Part shown: positions 6,202 to 11,094 of the stretch, one piece after another
Numbering within the stretch: the first letter of the stretch is position 1
Layout of the letters: each line of letters starts with the position of its first letter
NCBI GenBank assembly: GCA_020696885.1
Contig: JAJFMS010000034.1
Location: 1 to 11,094, forward strand
Origin: Armatimonadota bacterium
GTDB taxonomy: Bacteria; Armatimonadota; SYMT01
Length of the DNA stretch: 11,094 nt
Direction: 5' to 3'
The notes under the pieces: model-generated
What the model was told of the DNA's origin: nothing
Database searches by the model: none
The model's input: the letters and a program-made list of their open reading frames with translations, nothing else
Position numbers and translations under genes: made by a program

Positions 6202-7809
6202 ATGATAGTTGTAAACGACCTTACGAAAAGTTTTGGCACCCGGATCCTCTTCGAAGACGTTTCCGTCAAGTTCAGCCCGGGGAACCGTTACGGTCTCACC
6301 GGCCCCAACGGGGCGGGCAAGAGTACCTTCATGAAGATCCTCACCGGGGAGATCGAGGCCTCCAACCGCGGCACCGTGATTCGGCCGCGCAAGGTTGGCG
6401 TGCTCCGCCAGGACCAGTACGCCTTCGATAACGAGCGGATCATCGATACGGTCATCATGGGCAATGAGCTCCTCTGGAAGACCTTCAAGGAACGGGACGC
6501 CCTCTGCGAGAAGCCGGACCTCACCGACGCGGAAATGGAGCGCCTGGGGGATCTGGAGAACATCATCGGGGACGAGAACGGCTACATGGCCGAGATCGAG
6601 GCCGGCGAGATCCTGCGCGGCATCGGCCTCCCGGACGAGCGCCACGAGGACCTGATGAGCAGCCTGCCCTCGGACATGAAGTTCCGGGTGCTGCTAGCCC
6701 AGGCGGTCTTCGGTGAGCCGGAAGCGCTGCTCCTGGACGAACCGACCAACCACATGGACCTGGAATCGATCCACTGGCTGGAAGGCTTCCTGCAGCAGTA
6801 CAAGGGCACGATGGTGGTGATCTCCCACGACCGCCACTTCCTGAACGCCGTCTGTACCCACATCGCGGACATTGACTTCGAGACGATCATCACCTACCCG
6901 GGTGACTACGACGACATGGTGCGCCAGAAGATCCAGGCGCGGGAGCAGATCGCGTCCAGCAACTCCCAGAAGGCGAAGAAGATCGCCCAGCTTCAGGAGT
7001 TCATCGCGCGGTTCGGCTCCGGCCAGCGCTCCAGCCAGGCGCAGTCCCGCCGGAAGGAGATCATCCGGCTCCAGCCGCAGGACCTCAAGCGCTCCAACAT
7101 CCAGCGCCCCTACATCCGGTTCCAGCAGCGCAAGCCGGCCGGCCGGGACGTGGTGACCACCGGCTCCCTCAGCAAGTCGTTCGATGGGAAGCCGATCTTC
7201 CAGGACGTCAACATCCAGATCCATCGCGGAGACAAGGTGGCCATCGTCGGGAACAACGGCGTAGGCAAGACCACCCTCATCCGCACCCTAATCGGCGAGC
7301 TGAAGCCGGATGGGGGAACCGTGAAGTGGGGCACCGGTCAGTCATGGGGCTACTATCCGCAGGATGCTCGCATCGATGCGGCGCCCGGGCAGTCCGCCCT
7401 GGAGTGGATCTCCCAGTTCGAGACCACCGGGGATCAGCAGCTCGTGCGTGGGTTGCTCGGCCGGATGCTGTTCCAGGGTGACGACAGCTTGAAGCCGGTC
7501 TCCGCCCTCTCCGGAGGGGAGACGGCGCGGCTCCTGATGGCCAAGCTCATGCTGGAAGCGGATCCAGTGCTCATCTTCGACGAGCCGACGAACCACCTGG
7601 ACCTGGAGTCCGTGAACGCCCTCGCCGAGGGGCTCTCCCTGTTCGACGGCACCGTGATCCTGGTGTCGCACGACCGGGACCTCATCTCCGAAGTCGCCAC
7701 GCGGGTGCTCTCGTTCGCCGGAGGCGGCCTCGTGGACTACCCGGGCACTTACGACGAATACCTGGAGCGCTACCCGCTGCCGGAGGCGATGCAGGCCTCC
7801 AAGTGGTAA
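6202..7809 (+). CDS. ABC-F family ATPase, YbiT-like
   Basis: The 535-aa protein has two fused ABC nucleotide-binding domains and no membrane segments, as in ABC-F ribosome-associated factors. NBD1 has Walker A GPNGAGKS (34-41), Walker B LLLDEPTN (176-183) and SHD (209-211). An arginine/lysine-rich linker (about 236-310) corresponds to the P-site tRNA interaction motif. NBD2 has Walker A GNNGVGKT (350-357), signature LSGGE (436-440), Walker B LIFDEPTN (457-464) and SHD (489-491). NBD1 has a degenerate signature, LPSDMKFRVLLAQA in place of LSGGE. This, together with YGL-GPNGAGKSTFMKI and LRQDQYAF, matches the E. coli YbiT pattern from memory. Family members bind the ribosomal E site and act on stalled or translating ribosomes. 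The ATG at 6202 is preferred over 6139 because MIVVNDLTKSFG is the usual N-terminus; no Shine-Dalgarno is visible. A strong terminator follows. The nearby NRPS genes make a self-resistance role conceivable, but the YbiT-like sequence argues for a general translation role. Confidence 0.95.
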   Translation: MIVVNDLTKSFGTRILFEDVSVKFSPGNRYGLTGPNGAGKSTFMKILTGEIEASNRGTVIRPRKVGVLRQDQYAFDNERIIDTVIMGNELLWKTFKERDALCEKPDLTDAEMERLGDLENIIGDENGYMAEIEAGEILRGIGLPDERHEDLMSSLPSDMKFRVLLAQAVFGEPEALLLDEPTNHMDLESIHWLEGFLQQYKGTMVVISHDRHFLNAVCTHIADIDFETIITYPGDYDDMVRQKIQAREQIASSNSQKAKKIAQLQEFIARFGSGQRSSQAQSRRKEIIRLQPQDLKRSNIQRPYIRFQQRKPAGRDVVTTGSLSKSFDGKPIFQDVNIQIHRGDKVAIVGNNGVGKTTLIRTLIGELKPDGGTVKWGTGQSWGYYPQDARIDAAPGQSALEWISQFETTGDQQLVRGLLGRMLFQGDDSLKPVSALSGGETARLLMAKLMLEADPVLIFDEPTNHLDLESVNALAEGLSLFDGTVILVSHDRDLISEVATRVLSFAGGGLVDYPGTYDEYLERYPLPEAMQASKW

Positions 7810-7839
7810 TGGCTCACCCCGGTTAACCCTCTGGTAACC

Positions 7840-7875
7840 AAAAGCCCGCGCCGACTATGGCGCGGGCTTTTGTTT
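7840..7875 (+). terminator. Intrinsic terminator after the ABC-F gene
   Basis: A perfect 13-bp stem (AAAAGCCCGCGCC at 7840-7852 pairing with 7859-7871) has a 6-nt loop GACTAT and ends in TTTTGTTT. It lies 30 nt after the ABC-F stop. The A-tract on the left arm makes it potentially bidirectional. It separates the ABC-F transcript from the NRPS-like genes, which therefore need their own promoter between about 7876 and 7998. Confidence 0.93.
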
Positions 7876-7998
7876 GCAGGCGGACTACCAGGAGTGACTA
7901 CGGGTTGCCATTGTCGCAATTACTCAATAGCAGAGAGTGGATTGGACCGCGGGCGAGACCGACTGCTCCGGTATGACCGGCTGCTATTCCACGCTTCC

Positions 7999-10656
7999 AT
8001 GAACCGGGCGGCGCGCGACACCTGGGAGTGGGGACCAGCCCGGCCCACAAATCCCTTCATCCCGTTCCGAGACGAGGATGTCGAGCGTTCCGTCCCCGAT
8101 TACTTCGAGGAGATCGTCGCTCGCGATCCATCACGCCGGGCCGTTCGCACCCGCACCGGCGAGCTCTCGTACGATCAGCTCAACCAGCGAGCGAACCGCT
8201 CCGCTCGCCACCTCCTGCGGCTACGGCCGGATCGAGATGAGCCGGTAGCCCTCCTCTTCGACCACGGCGCCCCCGCCATCGCCGCCCTGCTGGGCGCATT
8301 GAAGTCCGGCAAGCCGTACGTGGCGCTCGATCCCACCTACCCGCTGGAGCGGCTGCACTACGTGCTGGACAGGCTCGGCGCCGGGCTGCTGGTGCACGAC
8401 GGAGCGAATGCCGTGCTGGCCGAGGAGCTGGCTGCAGCCGCGGGCGTGCGCGCCAGCGACCACGCGGAAGCCGACGCCCGGTATAGCTCGGACAACCTCC
8501 GGCTGCCGCTGGCTCCGGATCGCGCCTGTTATGTTACCTTCACCTCCGGCTCCACCGGCCGGCCGAAGGGGGTGATCGGCACGCACCGGATCCGCCTGGC
8601 GAACCAGCGCGAGCTGGTGAACGTGCTGCGCGTCGGCCCGGACGACCGCCTCACGGCGCTCCACTCGATCGGCTTCATCGCCTCCGCGCCGGAGATCTCC
8701 GGCGCGCTGCTTGCCGGGGCGTCTGTATACCCGCTCGACTTCGACCAGGAAGGGTTCGCGGGGCTGCAGAGCTGGCTGGTCCAGAACGAGATCACGTTCT
8801 TCCAGTGGATCTCCAGCGCGTTCCGGCGGTTCGCCCAGGATCTACCGGCGGGCGCCGCCTTTCCCCACCTACGAGTGGTGCTCATCGGCTCCGAGCCGGT
8901 CTCGCTCCGGGAAGTGTCGCTGTTCCGGGAGCGCTTCCCGCAGGAGTGCCTTCTGGTAAACCGGTACGGCTCCACCGAGTGCGGCAACATGACGTTCTAC
9001 GTCACGGACCGGTCTACGCCGATGTCAGGCGCCACCATGCCGGTGGGCTTCGCGGCTCCCTCCAAGCAGATCCGCCTGCTTGCGGCGGACGGCACTCCCG
9101 CCGCTCCCGGCGAGGTGGGCGAGATCGTGGTGACCTCGGAGTTCCTCTCACCCGGTTACTGGGGCGATCCGGAGCTGACCGCCAGCCGGTTTCAAGCGGG
9201 AGCCAGCGCAGGGTGGCTCACCTTCCCCACCGGCGACCTCGGCCGCCTGGATACCAGCGGCTACCTGGAGCACCTGGGGCGCAGCGACTCGCAGGTGAAA
9301 GTGCGGGGATACCGGATCGAGCTCACCGAGATCGAAGCCGCACTCCTCGCCGTTCCCGGGGTCCGGGACGCGGCGGCGGTTGCCGTTCCGGATGCTGCCG
9401 GGGAGCCGCGCCTTGCCGGCTATGTGTCGGCCGAGCCCGGAGCTGCGCTCACGTCCGCAGGCGTGATCCAGGGAATCCGGGGGCGCCTGCCGGAGTACAT
9501 GGTGCCCGGCTGCATCATCTTCCTGGACGCGCTGCCGCTCACGCCCACCGGGAAGATCATGCGCTCCGCGTTGCCCGCGCCGGTGTGGGAACAAGCGCAG
9601 TCCCGGGGCCCTTACCAGGCTCCCGAAACCGCGCGGCAGCGCGCCGTTGCGGAGATGTTCGAGCAGGTGCTCGGCGTTCGAGGCGTGGGCCTGGATGACC
9701 ACTTCTTCGAACTGGGCGGACACTCGCTGCAGGCGGTCCAGCTACTCGCACAGATCGAGCGCGCCTTCGGGTGTGCGCTGCCGCTGGCAACCCTGGTGCA
9801 TGCACCTACCGTGTGCGCACTGGCCGACCGGTTAGACCGGCCGGACGCCGGCGCCGAGTCGGTGCTCGTCCCCTTCCGGGTCGGGGGCACGCGGTCGCCG
9901 TTGTTTGCGGTGCACGGCATCGGGGGCGGCGTGCTCTGCTACCGCGAGCTGGCGGGGCTGATGGGAGACGACCAGCCGTTCTACGGCCTGCAGACCCCCT
10001 CGCTGGCGGGCGGCGAAGCCCGGCACCTGAGCGTGCCGGAGATGGCAGGGACCTACGTCGCGGCGATGCGCCGCGTCCAACCGGCCGGGCCCTACTCCCT
10101 GCTCGGCCTCTCGTTCGGCGGAAACCTGGCGCTGGAAATGGCCGGGCAGCTTCACGCAGCCGGCGAGTCCGTATCGTTCCTGGGGCTGCTCGACTCCCGC
10201 GGCCCGGGTTATCCCCGCTTTGTGGGCCGGCGCGCACGTCTGGCAGCCCACTTGGCGCACTTCGTGAGCCTGCCACACGCCGAGCGCCGGCCCTACCTCC
10301 AGGTCCGGACCACCGGCCTCCGGGAGCAGCTCCGGCGGCGGCTCTTGCGGGGCTGGCTCCAGCGGAGCGTGCAGCGCGGCGCCTCGCTGCCGAGGCTGCT
10401 GGAGGACGTGGGGATCAATCACCTCCAGGCCATGCGCGATCACCAGCCGCAGCCCTATCCCGGCCTGGTCACCCTATTCCGCGCCGAGCAGCAGCCGATC
10501 GGCTGCATTCACGCGTGGGACAACGGTTGGTCCGGAGTTGCGCTCGGCGGGGTCAAAGTGCACGCCATGCCGGGGGAGCACGCCAGCATGATCGAGGCCC
10601 CGCATGTATCGCTGCTAGCGAACACCCTCACGGAGCTACTCCGAGGTGTGGGCTAG
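7999..10656 (+). CDS. Single-module NRPS-like synthetase, A-T-TE (adenylation, carrier, thioesterase)
   Basis: From the ATG at 7999 the protein has 885 residues with three domains and no condensation domain. The adenylation domain (about 18-535) shows A3 TSGSTGRPKG (182-191), A5 NRYGSTE (321-327), A7 TGDLGR (411-416), A8 GRSDSQVKVRGYRIE (about 427-441) and the A10 lysine PTGK (516-519). The carrier domain has FELGGHSL with the phosphopantetheine Ser576. The thioesterase starts at AVHGIGGG (about 637) with nucleophile Ser705 (GLSFGG), Asp732 and His861. In A4 the sequence is GFIASAPEISGALLAG, where amino-acid-activating domains have FDxSxxE. The Asp that binds the alpha-amino group is therefore Ile, suggesting an alpha-keto, hydroxy, aryl or other carboxylic acid. 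The same A-T-TE architecture is known for enzymes that dimerise arylpyruvates (atromentin and ralfuranone type); the substrate here is unknown. No Shine-Dalgarno precedes 7999; a TTG at 7942 with weak AGAGAG upstream is an alternative. It is tandem with a paralogue. Confidence 0.93.
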   Translation: MNRAARDTWEWGPARPTNPFIPFRDEDVERSVPDYFEEIVARDPSRRAVRTRTGELSYDQLNQRANRSARHLLRLRPDRDEPVALLFDHGAPAIAALLGALKSGKPYVALDPTYPLERLHYVLDRLGAGLLVHDGANAVLAEELAAAAGVRASDHAEADARYSSDNLRLPLAPDRACYVTFTSGSTGRPKGVIGTHRIRLANQRELVNVLRVGPDDRLTALHSIGFIASAPEISGALLAGASVYPLDFDQEGFAGLQSWLVQNEITFFQWISSAFRRFAQDLPAGAAFPHLRVVLIGSEPVSLREVSLFRERFPQECLLVNRYGSTECGNMTFYVTDRSTPMSGATMPVGFAAPSKQIRLLAADGTPAAPGEVGEIVVTSEFLSPGYWGDPELTASRFQAGASAGWLTFPTGDLGRLDTSGYLEHLGRSDSQVKVRGYRIELTEIEAALLAVPGVRDAAAVAVPDAAGEPRLAGYVSAEPGAALTSAGVIQGIRGRLPEYMVPGCIIFLDALPLTPTGKIMRSALPAPVWEQAQSRGPYQAPETARQRAVAEMFEQVLGVRGVGLDDHFFELGGHSLQAVQLLAQIERAFGCALPLATLVHAPTVCALADRLDRPDAGAESVLVPFRVGGTRSPLFAVHGIGGGVLCYRELAGLMGDDQPFYGLQTPSLAGGEARHLSVPEMAGTYVAAMRRVQPAGPYSLLGLSFGGNLALEMAGQLHAAGESVSFLGLLDSRGPGYPRFVGRRARLAAHLAHFVSLPHAERRPYLQVRTTGLREQLRRRLLRGWLQRSVQRGASLPRLLEDVGINHLQAMRDHQPQPYPGLVTLFRAEQQPIGCIHAWDNGWSGVALGGVKVHAMPGEHASMIEAPHVSLLANTLTELLRGVG

Positions 10657-10743
10657 GTTTCGGCTCAAAGACTTCCTGCCGGCCGCGTACTCGGGCTGGC
10701 GAACGTCCGACCATCTATTTGGGCTCGCACGCCCTCCCCTACC

Positions 10744-11094
10744 ATGCCAGTGCCACCCGGTTCACCCTCCCCGCAGCTCCACGATCTTCCCCTCCGCGCT
10801 CGGCCGGTAGAGCCGCAGAACCCGTACCTCCCGTTCCCCCGAGAGGCGGCAGACCGCTCGCTCCCGGACTACTTCGAGGAGGTAGTCGAGCGGAATATCC
10901 AGCGGCTGGCTGTCCGTACGGGCCAGGTCGACCTCACCTACGGCGAGCTGAACGTCCGGGCGAACCGGATTGCGCGCCTGCTGCTCGCCCGGAGTCCGGA
11001 CCGAGACGAGCCGGCGGCCCTGCTCTTCGGGCACGGCTCGGCCGCGATTCCCGCGCTCATCGGGGTATTGAAGTCCGGGAAGCCGTACACCGCC
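10744..11094 (+). CDS. NRPS-like adenylation protein, N-terminus only (cut by window edge)
   Basis: The frame is open from the ATG at 10744 to the right edge (117 codons). After a Pro-rich leader of 26 residues it continues with NPYLPF and the segments SLPDYFEE, DRDEPAALLF and VLKSGKPYTA. These are the A1/A2 region of an adenylation domain. Aligned without gaps to the preceding synthetase over 92 residues, I count 57 identities (about 62 percent), so the two genes are recent paralogues or share a common specialised clade. The gap from the upstream gene is 87 nt on the same strand, with no terminator or clear promoter seen, consistent with one operon. No Shine-Dalgarno is visible before the ATG. 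The remaining domains are unknown. It could be another A-T-TE enzyme acting on a similar acid, or a longer NRPS. Confidence 0.88.
   Translation, partial: MPVPPGSPSPQLHDLPLRARPVEPQNPYLPFPREAADRSLPDYFEEVVERNIQRLAVRTGQVDLTYGELNVRANRIARLLLARSPDRDEPAALLFGHGSAAIPALIGVLKSGKPYTA

Noticed and set aside
7905..7933. TTGCCA followed by AT-rich bases as promoter of the synthetase, and ATTG/CAAT symmetric motifs as an operator
   Set aside because: No acceptable -10 hexamer lies at 16-18 bp and the ATTG-TCG-CAAT stem is only 4 bp; the region is AT-richer but the evidence is too weak.
7870..7998. Synthetase start extended to a TTG at 7870
   Set aside because: It would begin inside the intrinsic terminator, and the extra 43 residues have no adenylation-domain character. 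The paralogue's short leader supports a start near 7999.

Overview
The window is high-GC, gene-dense bacterial DNA with no tRNA, rRNA, CRISPR array or recognisable transposase. Several features fit a soil-type bacterium with a large accessory genome: GC-rich codon use, a Tat-like signal peptide, NRPS-like genes, and intergenic repeats of the 'CCGCAGAGGCGCAGAGG' type. A Gemmatimonadota/Longimicrobium-like host is possible, but that is only a guess from general appearance.

Left part (1-4362, all minus strand, read right to left). A short NAD-dependent epimerase-like SDR is followed after 11 nt by an SNF2-type helicase. After a 114-nt gap comes a 261-aa protein of unknown function, which overlaps by ATGA with a P-loop ATPase that runs off the left edge. 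The ATPase has the motif pattern of the BREX-associated ATP-binding (DUF2791/BrxD-like) family. SNF2 helicase, unknown small protein and BrxD-like ATPase together look like part of an anti-phage defence operon. I cannot assign it to a named type because its downstream end lies outside the window. The first 30 codons of the helicase ORF contain a perfect 17-bp inverted repeat, which raises the question of where the helicase really starts.

Middle (4363-6201). An intergenic element of about 172 bp with perfect 15-bp terminal inverted repeats separates the epimerase from a minus-strand exported SGNH/GDSL hydrolase. The divergent intergenic region after the hydrolase contains a degenerate heptamer tandem repeat and a plausible promoter for the next gene.

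Right part (6202-11094, plus strand). A YbiT-like ABC-F ATPase gene ends in a very clear intrinsic terminator (7840-7875). It is followed by a single-module NRPS-like enzyme, adenylation-carrier-thioesterase (A-T-TE). Its adenylation domain lacks the Asp that normally binds the amino group of an amino acid, so its substrate is probably not an ordinary alpha-amino acid. A second, closely related adenylation gene starts 87 nt later and runs off the right edge, so the right side is the beginning of a small, apparently uncharacterised biosynthetic cluster with tandemly duplicated synthetases.
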